11,083 nucleotides of DNA from Moraxellaceae bacterium. GTDB taxonomy: Bacteria > Pseudomonadota > Gammaproteobacteria > Pseudomonadales > Moraxellaceae. The notes beneath the pieces were generated by a model. It worked only from the letters and a program-made list of their open reading frames with translations, was not told the DNA's origin and made no database searches. The position numbers and the translations under genes were made by a program. The stretch spans positions 1-11,083 of the forward strand of contig JACMMY010000081.1 of NCBI GenBank assembly GCA_014378805.1, written 5' to 3'. This document shows positions 1 through 7,233 of this stretch, piece after piece. Each line of letters opens with the position of its first letter. Position 1 is the first letter of the stretch.

Positions 1-388
1 TATTTTTAATATAACCATCATGTTCATCATACATCGTCACGCGATCATTACCATCAATAACGAGACGATGAACGCCTAGTTCTAATTGAAATTTTTTTAA
101 GAGATCTGGTGGAGTCGTTTGCCAGCGATAACCATAGAGGTTCTTGGTGTCAGGCAGAGACGCATTGTGGTCTCTATCATAGCGCATCCAATAATGTGCA
201 GCTTCTTGCTCCATGGCTGTTTTTAGTAACAGTTGCTTAGTGATCATGCCACTGAACGCTAATCCTAAAATCACAGCAATTGCAATGAGTCCAAATTGTA
301 GCCAATAATACCGACTAAACATCATCGACAGCGGATGTTTACTTTGTGATGATCGAGTTAATTTGACTCTTTGCTTCAACTGATCCAC
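1..388 (-). CDS. Probable membrane sensor histidine kinase, N-terminal fragment
   Basis: An open minus-strand frame runs from a stop at 407-409 through the left edge of the window, so only about the first 129 residues are present. The visible part has a short basic cytoplasmic start (KQRVKLTRS), one clear hydrophobic membrane helix (WLQFGLIAIAVILGLAFSGM), then an extracytoplasmic stretch with EQEAAHYWMRYDRDHNASLP and DTKNLYGYRW. From family knowledge, an EAxxYW segment followed by a LPDTxNLxGY motif just after the first helix recalls the periplasmic sensor region of some proteobacterial two-component kinases. No kinase domain is visible, so this call is an inference. The start is ambiguous: GTG at 388 has no spaced ribosome site, while TTG at 379 has AGGGTGG five bases upstream. 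An ATG lies further in, near 325. It follows the lipid operon on the same strand but is set apart by a hairpin. It could instead be another single-helix membrane protein. Confidence 0.5.
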   Translation of the reverse strand, partial: MDQLKQRVKLTRSSQSKHPLSMMFSRYYWLQFGLIAIAVILGLAFSGMITKQLLLKTAMEQEAAHYWMRYDRDHNASLPDTKNLYGYRWQTTPPDLLKKFQLELGVHRLVIDGNDRVTMYDEHDGYIKN

Positions 389-419
389 CCTGACATTTAC
401 TGATATTCATTTGAAGGAA

Positions 420-447
420 TCGGGGCATAAGTTACTTTATGCCCCGA
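420..447 (-). terminator. Hairpin after the lipid operon, candidate terminator
   Basis: Eleven-base perfect arms (420-430 and 437-447, core CGGGGCATAA) enclose a six-base loop just after the stop codon of the last operon gene. The stem is GC-rich, but on the minus strand it is followed by ATTCCTTC rather than a real T-run. It is therefore either a weak intrinsic terminator or an RNA 3'-end stabiliser that leaves some read-through into the downstream kinase-like gene. An operator for that gene is a less likely alternative. Confidence 0.55.
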
Positions 448-467
448 GTGTCGCAGTGTACTTATGA

Positions 468-1517
468 TTACATGGGATTTACTGACCGTTTTATAAATCG
501 GTAATGCCCAATGAGCCATTGATTGCCTTGTTCATAGCCAAATAACTCGGCACACGCCATAAAAAATAATCGCCAGCGTTGCCACCAAATCCGTGCGTCA
601 TTGCCATAGATTTGTTCAAAAATCGGCTTCAGTTGTTGTTGCTGCTGATCCATATTTTCAAGCCATGCATTCGCTGTTTTTTCATAATGCTGTCCTGACC
701 ATTGCCATTCTTGTTCAAGCTTTAAATCATCCTGAAAGTGGCTAAATGTACTGATGGCAGGCATCAAGCCACCCGTAAAAAAGTGTGCCGACATCCAATC
801 ATCATCATCTTGTACTTCAAATGGATATTGCAAAAAGCGATGGCAAAAAATATGACACCACAATAAACCATCGGTTTTTAACCAAAATGCAATATTCTTA
901 AAAAGTTGGGAATAGTTGCGTACATGCTCAAACATTTCAACTGAAACCACGCGATCAAATCTTGCCTCGTCAAAGGTCAATTGATTGACGTCTTGGGTAA
1001 TCACATTCACATTGTTAAAGCCTTTGGCTTTTGCTTGCGCCATGATATGAACGCGCTGTGAATTGGAGTTTGATACAGCGGTAATTGTGGCATTTGGAAA
1101 GTGTTCTGCCATCCATAAGGTAAAAGAACCCCAACCACAACCCAGCTCAAGGATGTGTAAACCATCCGCCAATTTTGCCCGATCAGCGTAGATTTGTAGA
1201 CTCCGGTTTTCTGCGGCAGCGAGATCGTCACCTTCAACAAAGAAACTACCGCTATATTTCAATCGTGGCCCAAGCACCGCTTGAAAGAATGCCGTAGGTA
1301 GCTCGTAATGTTGCTCATTGGCTTTGTCGGTTTCAATCGCCAATTGACTACTTCTTAAGTCATCCAAAACCTGTTGGAACCGCTCAGATGCGCGTTCAAC
1401 ATCGTCTACATGTTCTTGTTTGAGGCGTTTTTGACAAAGATGACGAATTCCTGCGCGTGCGATGCTATCGGGTAGCCATGGGCTTTCTGCAAGCATAATC
1501 GAGAGTGGTTGTTTCAT
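468..1517 (-). CDS. CFA-like SAM methyltransferase, coclaurine N-methyltransferase type
   Basis: This is a cytoplasmic class I methyltransferase of 349 residues in the cyclopropane synthase superfamily. The SAM-binding motif ELGCGWG is at residues 124-130. The acidic and catalytic motif VEMFEH is at 193-198, where E194, E197 and H198 match the catalytic Glu/Glu/His of plant coclaurine N-methyltransferases. The motifs CHIFCH (221-226), DDDDW (237-241), a SGQHYEKT segment near 274-281 and FGYEQGNQW near 326-334 follow the plant enzymes in order, as far as I recall that family. It lacks the N-terminal lipid-binding extension of classical Cfa, and the Cys of the YSC motif is replaced (YSG, 88-90). 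Its ATG overlaps the stop of the DUF1295 gene as ATGA, which implies translational coupling. It is the last gene of the operon. The substrate is unknown: an acyl chain is the likely one from context, an amine the alternative. A five-glutamine run at 291-295 is probably not functional. Confidence 0.85.
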   Translation of the reverse strand: MKQPLSIMLAESPWLPDSIARAGIRHLCQKRLKQEHVDDVERASERFQQVLDDLRSSQLAIETDKANEQHYELPTAFFQAVLGPRLKYSGSFFVEGDDLAAAENRSLQIYADRAKLADGLHILELGCGWGSFTLWMAEHFPNATITAVSNSNSQRVHIMAQAKAKGFNNVNVITQDVNQLTFDEARFDRVVSVEMFEHVRNYSQLFKNIAFWLKTDGLLWCHIFCHRFLQYPFEVQDDDDWMSAHFFTGGLMPAISTFSHFQDDLKLEQEWQWSGQHYEKTANAWLENMDQQQQQLKPIFEQIYGNDARIWWQRWRLFFMACAELFGYEQGNQWLIGHYRFIKRSVNPM

Positions 1518-2305
1518 CGGCGTGGACTCCGTGGAAAGAAGAGAGAGGTTTGTTGTTGATATAGACGGTAATCTTCACCGCGACTGAGCAAAGCTTGTTT
1601 TTCAGTAAAAGGAATACCCGTCACGTAATACAAAAATAAAAACATGAGAACGGGGTAGAGCCACAGTCCATAAAGACCAGCCTCAATTCCAATCAATGGA
1701 TAGACAAACCAGTGTAGCCACTCAAAAAAATAATTCGGATGACGCGAATATGCCCAAAGCCCACTGCGCATTGTCTTGCCACGGTTGTCTGGGGATTTTC
1801 TAAATTGTGCAAGTTGGTGATCGGCCGTCGTTTCTCCCCAAAGTGCGATGAGTAACCAAACGCCTCCAAAAAGTAAAACCCAGCCATGAAAGGGGCTCCA
1901 TTTGGCTGTTGGAATTTGCGTCAGCCACCACATGGGGATGCTAAACAGCAGCGCTAATCCTGCTTGAAAGATAAAAAAAACAACGAAAACGGGCGTTTCA
2001 AATTTTCCAGAAGCTTGACGCATGTTGGCGTAGCGTCCATCTTCATGCGTTTCATGTTGATAACGTTTCAGTAAATGCAGCCCCAAGCGCCCAAACCATA
2101 AGACGCCAATTGCACCAATCATTACTCTGGTCCAGATATCGCCCTGATCATGAAAAACTGCGCTATAGACGCTCGCAATCAGGATGCAAAAGCTCCACAT
2201 TGCATCAACAATTCCCGCGCGTTTAGTCACCTGATTAATGATGAGAGCAACTGTCATCAGTGCAAGATCAATCAGCAACAGTGTCCATAACGAGTGCATA
2301 TTCAT
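1514..2305 (-). CDS. DUF1295 membrane protein, steroid 5-alpha-reductase superfamily
   Basis: A 263-residue integral membrane protein with about six or seven hydrophobic helices (for example residues 5-25, 35-52, 62-79, 105-129, 140-157 and 212-230). The C-terminal half carries the family signature: GETTADHQLAQFR near 157-169, GLWAYSRHPNYFFEW near 182-196, GIPFTEKQALLSRGEDY near 230-246, then a YQQQTS tail. Homologous reductases and isoprenylcysteine methyltransferases bind a nucleotide cofactor or SAM through the RHPNY region. The reaction here is not established; reduction of an unsaturated lipid intermediate is a plausible inference. Translation could begin at 2305 or at an ATG two codons later; neither has a strong ribosome site. 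It lies 34 bp after the Cfa paralogue and overlaps the next gene by four bases, so it is surely cotranscribed. Confidence 0.85.
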   Translation of the reverse strand: MNMHSLWTLLLIDLALMTVALIINQVTKRAGIVDAMWSFCILIASVYSAVFHDQGDIWTRVMIGAIGVLWFGRLGLHLLKRYQHETHEDGRYANMRQASGKFETPVFVVFFIFQAGLALLFSIPMWWLTQIPTAKWSPFHGWVLLFGGVWLLIALWGETTADHQLAQFRKSPDNRGKTMRSGLWAYSRHPNYFFEWLHWFVYPLIGIEAGLYGLWLYPVLMFLFLYYVTGIPFTEKQALLSRGEDYRLYQQQTSLFFPRSPRR

Positions 2306-2339
2306 GATATGAGTCTGTCTTTAAGTGTTGTCGAAGTGC

Positions 2340-3596
2340 TTATTCAGCAGCCATACTGTTTTCAAAGAGCAAGTGAACATCACTGATCGCCCCTTCGATA
2401 AATCCACCTTCGCAGTAACACAAATAAAAATCCCACATCCGCACAAAACGTTGATCAAAACCCATATTGAGTACTTGCGGAATTGCTGCATGAAAACGTT
2501 TGCGCCATTCATGTAGTGTCAAGGCATAGCTTTGCCCAATATCCTGCAAATGTTTAAGCTTCAAGCCTTGCGCTGCCGCAGTATTAATCATTAATGAATT
2601 ACATGGAATGAAGCTGCCAGGGAAAATATAACGTTTAATAAAATCAACCGAGTTGAGGGCAATTTTATAGCGCGTATCTTCGATAGTAATCGCTTGTATC
2701 AGTCCCAATCCATTCGGTTTGAGCAAGTTTTGGCAGGTGCTGAAATATTGTGATAAGAATTGGTGACCGACCGCTTCGATCATTTCAATAGAAACTAATT
2801 TGTCATATTTACCCGTTAATTCACGATAGTCTTGCATAATGACGTGAATCTTATGTGATAAACCCGCTGCATTGACTCGAGCACAGGCTTCATCGTACTG
2901 CGCTTTTGAAATGGTCGTTGTCGTTACGCGGCAGCCATAATGCAGTGCTGCATAAATAGCAAAACCACCCCAACCTGTACCAATTTCGATGACATGATCT
3001 TTTGCACTTAAGTTCAGTCGGTCACAAATAATCGCAAGTTTACGATTTGATGCGTCTTCGAGTGACTCATCTGGCGACTCGAACACTGCACTGGAGTACA
3101 TGAGATTATTATCTAAAAATAGTTTAAAGAAATCATTGCTCAAATCATAATGCGCAGCAATATTGCGTTTACTGCCGTCTTTATTGTTCTTGTTTTTGGC
3201 ATACCAGACGCGGAGCATCGCTTGGCTAACGCGGGCAAAAAATGCGTTATCGACTTTGTCGAGACGATGACGATTTCGCACCATGATTCGAATTAAAATC
3301 ACTAAATTATCTACATCCCATTCAGCACGTAAATAAGATTCAGCTGCACCTAAACTGCCTTGTTGCAGCATGAGACGAAAAAAATTCATATCATGCACAG
3401 TGATTGTGCAATGCAGTTGATCTGTCACAAGGATATTCGGTTGACCCAGCGTCCCTTTGACGACTCCATTGAGATGAATCACACCGCCTTGCAGATCTTT
3501 CAGATGGTTCAGCCAAGAGGGAATTTCTTGGTGAGTAGTCGAGTATGTACTGTCAATTTGACTGTCTGAAACTGGTTTAGATTGGATAGAGTTCAT
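2340..3596 (-). CDS. Cyclopropane-fatty-acyl-phospholipid synthase paralogue
   Basis: A 418-residue SAM-dependent enzyme of the Cfa/mycolic-acid methyltransferase family, expected to act on double bonds of phospholipid acyl chains at the membrane face. The N-terminal domain (about 30-140) is the Cfa lipid-binding region. The catalytic domain starts with HYDLSNDFF (149-157), then the SAM motif EIGTGWGG (204-211), EMIEAVG (271-277) and KRYIFPGSFIP (321-331). Compared with E. coli Cfa, whose bicarbonate is held by Cys139, Glu239, His266, Ile268 and Tyr317, this protein keeps the Glu (E274), Ile (I303) and probably the Tyr (Y391) but has Ser (S169) for the Cys and Gln (Q301) for the His. The product may therefore be a methylated or methylene-bearing chain rather than a cyclopropane. 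The start is well supported by AGGAG six bases upstream. It sits 21 bp after the DUF1365 gene, inside the operon. I withhold the name cfa because this belongs to the flavoprotein-linked paralogue group. Confidence 0.88.
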   Translation of the reverse strand: MNSIQSKPVSDSQIDSTYSTTHQEIPSWLNHLKDLQGGVIHLNGVVKGTLGQPNILVTDQLHCTITVHDMNFFRLMLQQGSLGAAESYLRAEWDVDNLVILIRIMVRNRHRLDKVDNAFFARVSQAMLRVWYAKNKNNKDGSKRNIAAHYDLSNDFFKLFLDNNLMYSSAVFESPDESLEDASNRKLAIICDRLNLSAKDHVIEIGTGWGGFAIYAALHYGCRVTTTTISKAQYDEACARVNAAGLSHKIHVIMQDYRELTGKYDKLVSIEMIEAVGHQFLSQYFSTCQNLLKPNGLGLIQAITIEDTRYKIALNSVDFIKRYIFPGSFIPCNSLMINTAAAQGLKLKHLQDIGQSYALTLHEWRKRFHAAIPQVLNMGFDQRFVRMWDFYLCYCEGGFIEGAISDVHLLFENSMAAE

Positions 3597-3617
3597 GTCT
3601 AGCTCCTATTATCGAGA

Positions 3618-4436
3618 TTATTTGCTAACGGCTGGATGAGAGAAAAAAGGAATCCCTTTCAGGAAAATTCGCAGTGCTTGCCAATAAATTGCCCAGACAA
3701 TCTTGATGCTTTGCAATGGGTAAATCAGCGGAAATAGATGCTGTTTCCATGTTGGTAATGGTTGCAATGTAAATTGCATGGTGGCGTCAAACACAAGCTT
3801 TCCTTGTTGTTTTAGCTGCATGTGGATTGCTGAATGGCTTGGATCATCGGTAGGATCGAGTTTAAAACGCCAATCGTATTTCAATTGCATCGGCATAAAT
3901 GGCGAAACATGGAATTGCTTATCGAACAAGAAGCGATAAACAGGCGGATGTTTTGGACCCTCTTTTTGAGGAGATAAAAAAGTCTGTTCCGATGGCTCGC
4001 AGCTAAAACAATATAAAAACCGTTCATGCCATGGCGTATTGGTAATATGTGCAGCAATAAATTTAAGGGTCGGTTGATGCGCGTCATACACCCAATAAAA
4101 ACTCACAGGATTAAATGACAGACCTAAATAACTCGGCAAGGTCAGTGCGTAGATGGGTTGGGTATCACTGATTGTTTCCCCGAGCTGTTGCTGGATAGCA
4201 TGACGTAGCGAGTCACGAATAGAGTTTTGAGCGCTTGCCAGTAAGTCTTTATCATAGAGGCTGATAAAATTAAATCGGTTATAAGACCAAAATGGACTGC
4301 GTCCACAGGCTTCAGAAATGCGGTCAATATCCACCAATACATAACCCATTTGATACTCAAACGCGTGTGTTTTCGGCGTATAACGCCGATGGCGAATTTG
4401 GGCATGAGCCAATGAGATGATGGGCAGCATGACCAT
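3618..4436 (-). CDS. DUF1365 family protein
   Basis: A 272-residue protein with the complete DUF1365 signature: RHRRYTPKTHAFEY near 15-28, LGLSFNPVSFYWVYD at 104-118, NTPWHER at 133-139 and KQFHVSPFMPM at 173-183. A hydrophobic C-terminal stretch (about 233-262) may let it sit on the membrane. The biochemical role is not known to me. The family is typically encoded next to an FAD-dependent oxidoreductase and a Cfa paralogue, exactly as here, so a role in the same lipid modification is a strong guilt-by-association inference. The conserved His, Asn and aromatic residues suggest a lipid-binding or enzymatic pocket rather than a structural role. The start codon shares a base with the upstream stop (TAATG). 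A second ATG two codons in (4430) has better spacing from the AAAAGG ribosome site, so the true start may be there. Confidence 0.85.
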   Translation of the reverse strand: MVMLPIISLAHAQIRHRRYTPKTHAFEYQMGYVLVDIDRISEACGRSPFWSYNRFNFISLYDKDLLASAQNSIRDSLRHAIQQQLGETISDTQPIYALTLPSYLGLSFNPVSFYWVYDAHQPTLKFIAAHITNTPWHERFLYCFSCEPSEQTFLSPQKEGPKHPPVYRFLFDKQFHVSPFMPMQLKYDWRFKLDPTDDPSHSAIHMQLKQQGKLVFDATMQFTLQPLPTWKQHLFPLIYPLQSIKIVWAIYWQALRIFLKGIPFFSHPAVSK

Positions 4437-5707
4437 TAACCTTTTGGATTGCTAGTTAATAAATCATTGGCAACACGATGCGCGCTATATGCGCCGTCTT
4501 CATGGAATCCCCAACCCCAATACGCACCGCAGAAATAACTGCGATTAAAGCCGTTGACAAGATTCCATTGCGACTGTGCGTTTAATGCGGCGATATCGAA
4601 CTGTGGATGCTCATAATGACGCGTTACCAGTATTTTACGTGGATCAATCGCGCAGTTTGGATTCAGTGTAGCGAGCAAAGGCGTTTTGGTTTTTAGATTT
4701 TGTAAAGCATTCATCCAATAAGTAAAACTATAGGTTGGCTGATTGACTAAATCATTTGGGTTACTCGACGCAGCAACACGAACCTGCCAACTTGCCCAGT
4801 TAAATTTTTTGGCAGGCATGACGCGCGCGTCTTTATGTAAAACCATGGTGTTTTGGCTGTAGCGAAAAGCACCTAAGATTGCTTTTTCTGTTGGTGAAGG
4901 CTGGGTCAACAGTTTCAGTGCTTGATCTGCATGACAGGCAAAAATGACCTGATCAAATGGTAATGTGTCGGTCGCAGTTCGAATCTGAATTTCAGCTGAC
5001 TCACGATCAACGGAGATGACACTGGTTGCAAGCCATTCTGCCTTTATTTGTTTTTTTAGCGCATTGATATAAGACGATGAACCCCCTTTGACCGTTAACC
5101 ATGTCGGTCGTCCTGTCATTTGTAGCATATTATGGTTTTGAAAAAATCCAAGCACAAATTTTAAAGGGAGGAGAGGGACTTCGAGTGTATTTGCTGACCA
5201 CAATGCTCCGCACATTGGATAGAGGTGTTCTTTTTTAAAGTCATCACTATAATCGTTATCAAACAGAAAATACTCTAGTGTCATGCTATTCGAAATCGTA
5301 TCGATATTGATGTCTTTGGTCTGATTGTAGAAGCGCTTTAAGTCACGAAACATGCGCCGAAAAGAGGGATTGAAAATATTTTTAGCATTCAGAAGAAGTG
5401 CTGAAAGATTGCTTGGGTTGTAGACTAACTTTGAGATCAAGTTGTTGACCGAAAAACTCATATCACTGGTTTGCCATTCCACGTTCAGGGCTTTGAGCAT
5501 TTTGCAAAACAGGGGATAGTTCTGTTCATTAAAAACAATAAATCCTGTATCAACCATCATTTTTTGGTCGTCAATCGTGACTGGGTGCGTGTCGGTATGC
5601 CCACCAAAGTAATTATTTTTTTCAAAGATCGTGATTTGATGGTGTTCATGAAGCAACCATGCAGCGGTTAAACCTGATATTCCTGATCCAATAATTGCAA
5701 TCCGCAT
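4436..5707 (-). CDS. FAD/NAD(P)-binding oxidoreductase, amine-oxidase-like
   Basis: A 423-residue flavoprotein. It opens with the dinucleotide-binding fold IAIIGSGISGLTAAWLL (3-19), followed by the acidic ribose-binding residue in FEK (about 28-30) and the FGGHTDT segment (34-40). The block VDTGFIVFNEQNYP (52-65) and the C-terminal YFCGAYWGWGFHEDG (391-405), which completes the FAD site, are typical of the predicted NAD/FAD-binding proteins grouped with amine oxidases and phytoene desaturases. There is no signal peptide, so it is cytoplasmic or peripheral at the membrane. In several proteobacteria members of this family sit beside DUF1365 and Cfa genes. The likely role is dehydrogenation or oxygenation of an unsaturated or methylated acyl chain, but the substrate is unproven. 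Its ribosome site AAGG overlaps the desaturase stop codon, eight bases before the ATG, which points to coupled translation. Confidence 0.85.
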   Translation of the reverse strand: MRIAIIGSGISGLTAAWLLHEHHQITIFEKNNYFGGHTDTHPVTIDDQKMMVDTGFIVFNEQNYPLFCKMLKALNVEWQTSDMSFSVNNLISKLVYNPSNLSALLLNAKNIFNPSFRRMFRDLKRFYNQTKDINIDTISNSMTLEYFLFDNDYSDDFKKEHLYPMCGALWSANTLEVPLLPLKFVLGFFQNHNMLQMTGRPTWLTVKGGSSSYINALKKQIKAEWLATSVISVDRESAEIQIRTATDTLPFDQVIFACHADQALKLLTQPSPTEKAILGAFRYSQNTMVLHKDARVMPAKKFNWASWQVRVAASSNPNDLVNQPTYSFTYWMNALQNLKTKTPLLATLNPNCAIDPRKILVTRHYEHPQFDIAALNAQSQWNLVNGFNRSYFCGAYWGWGFHEDGAYSAHRVANDLLTSNPKG

Positions 5708-5717
5708 GACATGTGCC

Positions 5718-6701
5718 TTATTTAATTGAATCTGTGGGTGATGTTTGTGAAGTCGATTGCGCAGCGATACTTTGAATTGATTGCGCGCGAAAAGCTTTAG
5801 GTGGAATTGGGACTAAATCCCAAACTAAACCCAAATAAGACATCACCTTGAGGACATAAAAACTTAAATCGATTTGCCACCAAACAAAGCCCTGACGCAC
5901 ACTGGCAGGACAAAAATGATGGTTGTTGTGCCAACCTTCACCTAAAGTAATAATGGCGAGAAACCAATTATTACGACTATCGTCTTGAGTCAGATAGGTT
6001 CTAAAACCAAAACGATGTGCAAATGAATTAATGGTTAAGGTGACATGTGTCAGCAAGACGGTTGAGATTAAAAAGCCCCAAACTAAAAGCTGTAAACCAT
6101 TGGTTCCTAGACTGGGCACGGTATGCTCTAAGACACTGCCGACAATCCAGAAGCTCACTGCGGTCAAGACGGAGACCAGTACGCTGTAACGATCTAACCA
6201 TTTTAATTCAGGAAAACGAATCCAATCTTTGACTAAATGTTCTTGAGTGGCATAGTTCTGTTTATTTAAAAACCACCCCATATGGCTATACCAAAAACCA
6301 TCGCGAGGTGAGTGAAGATCACCCGCTTTATCTGCGTAACGATGATGATTACGATGATGAGCTGCCCACCATAAAGGCCCATTTTGGGTACTCATCACGC
6401 CAATCAAGGCAAAAATAAATTGGACTGTACGGCTAGTTTTAAAAGCTTTGTGAGAAAAATAACGATGGTAAAAAGCGGTAATTGCAAACATTCGTAATAA
6501 GTAGAATGCGATCATCACCGCGACAGCAAACCAAGAAAAACCAACAAAGAAAACTGCCAAACAACTCAAGTGCAGTAAAATAAAAGGAATAATCCGCATC
6601 CAATCGATTTGACGATCTAATCCACCCTCAGCATTTACGTGTGTTGAGGTCTGTGTAGATTGAGCTGGGGAAGAAATATCTTCACGAATCATTTGGATCA
6701 T
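5718..6701 (-). CDS. Membrane acyl-CoA desaturase (delta-9 type)
   Basis: A 327-residue integral membrane di-iron desaturase, first gene of the operon. All three histidine boxes are intact: HRYFSH (79-84), HRNHH (116-120) and HNNHH (258-262). They are joined by DGFWYSHMGWF (134-144), NSFAHRFG (225-232) and four hydrophobic helices in two pairs (about 37-55 and 58-78; 172-190 and 203-223). This is the stearoyl-CoA/acyl-lipid delta-9 class that introduces a cis double bond with O2 and an electron donor; no fused cytochrome b5 or ferredoxin domain is present. It would supply the unsaturated chain for the downstream methyltransferases. The ribosome site AAGGA abuts the ATG at 6701 with no spacing but lies nine bases before an in-frame ATG at 6692, so the real protein is probably three residues shorter. 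The 26-residue tail after residue 301 is rich in Ser, Gln and Thr and looks disordered. Confidence 0.92.
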   Translation of the reverse strand: MIQMIREDISSPAQSTQTSTHVNAEGGLDRQIDWMRIIPFILLHLSCLAVFFVGFSWFAVAVMIAFYLLRMFAITAFYHRYFSHKAFKTSRTVQFIFALIGVMSTQNGPLWWAAHHRNHHRYADKAGDLHSPRDGFWYSHMGWFLNKQNYATQEHLVKDWIRFPELKWLDRYSVLVSVLTAVSFWIVGSVLEHTVPSLGTNGLQLLVWGFLISTVLLTHVTLTINSFAHRFGFRTYLTQDDSRNNWFLAIITLGEGWHNNHHFCPASVRQGFVWWQIDLSFYVLKVMSYLGLVWDLVPIPPKAFRAQSIQSIAAQSTSQTSPTDSIK

Positions 6702-6771
6702 TCCTTATTTTAATTTCCAGTTTTGATTGTATTGCGTAGTTAGTGAATTTTATGTGAATGATGTTTACTAT

Positions 6772-6801
6772 TTTTATAAATGAAGCGCTCTGTTTTATAA
6801 A
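6772..6801. promoter_or_regulatory. Paired TTTTATAAA boxes around AGCGCT, operator-like
   Basis: The nonamer TTTTATAAA occurs at 6772-6780 and again at 6793-6801, 21 bases apart (about two helical turns), with the palindrome AGCGCT (6784-6789) between them. The block lies 70-100 bases upstream of the desaturase start, where a promoter or a regulator site is expected. Either box also gives a TATAAA-like -10 on the minus strand. Role inferred only. Confidence 0.35.
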
Positions 6802-6855
6802 AGCTTTTTAGTTTGTGCTGTCGCTGTAATGTCATTGATCTTAATACTTTTTAAG

Positions 6856-6866
6856 GACAGGTGTCG
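6856..6866. repeat. GACAGGTGTCG repeat, copy 1
   Basis: An 11-base word whose first ten bases form a small dyad (GACA-GG-TGTC). An exact copy lies at 7234-7244 in the same intergenic region and same orientation. This copy is about 155 bases upstream of the operon start. Confidence 0.4.
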
Positions 6867-7142
6867 AGTTTTCTAATCCTTTAATTCACAACACATCACC
6901 ACCTTAAAAACGTCGAGCCATTAATTCCGCGATACTGCAAAAAAAAGAAATTTTCCGCACTTTTTCTCCTTCTTCGGTCAGTCGCGTCGCTCCATATTTT
7001 TTTCTCGCATCATTTACACACGATCGCCTCGACTTCTATTTTTAAAAAGGACCGCGTTCTTATCGGATTTTTTATCTTTTTAGGGAAAGTAGAATACGCG
7101 CGAGCTGGGGTTTTAATGCGAGCAATAGGTTGCGGTTGATCA

Positions 7143-7168
7143 AAAAACATGCTACAAAAATATGCTGC
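7143..7168 (+). repeat. Two tandem 13-base near-repeats
   Basis: AAAAACATGCTAC (7143-7155) is followed directly by AAAAATATGCTGC (7156-7168), identical at 11 of 13 positions. It lies 140-170 bases upstream of the lipoprotein start, just after TTGATC (7136-7141), which could serve as a -35 element. It may be a regulator site or chance in AT-rich DNA. Confidence 0.35.
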
Positions 7169-7233
7169 ATTTTTATACAGTACCCAGAATAATATTCATT
7201 CAGATTATAAAAGTTAGAGATGTATCTATAAAT

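Noticed and set aside
6694..6699. TGATCC on the minus strand, as in the -35 of ECF sigma-E/ChrR promoters
   Set aside because: It lies within the first codons of the desaturase, so it cannot drive that gene from there, and the same hexamer also occurs by chance elsewhere (381-386).
6880..7140. Open frame of about 85 codons in the intergenic region
   Set aside because: No ATG, GTG or TTG start near its beginning, no ribosome site, and a low-complexity product.
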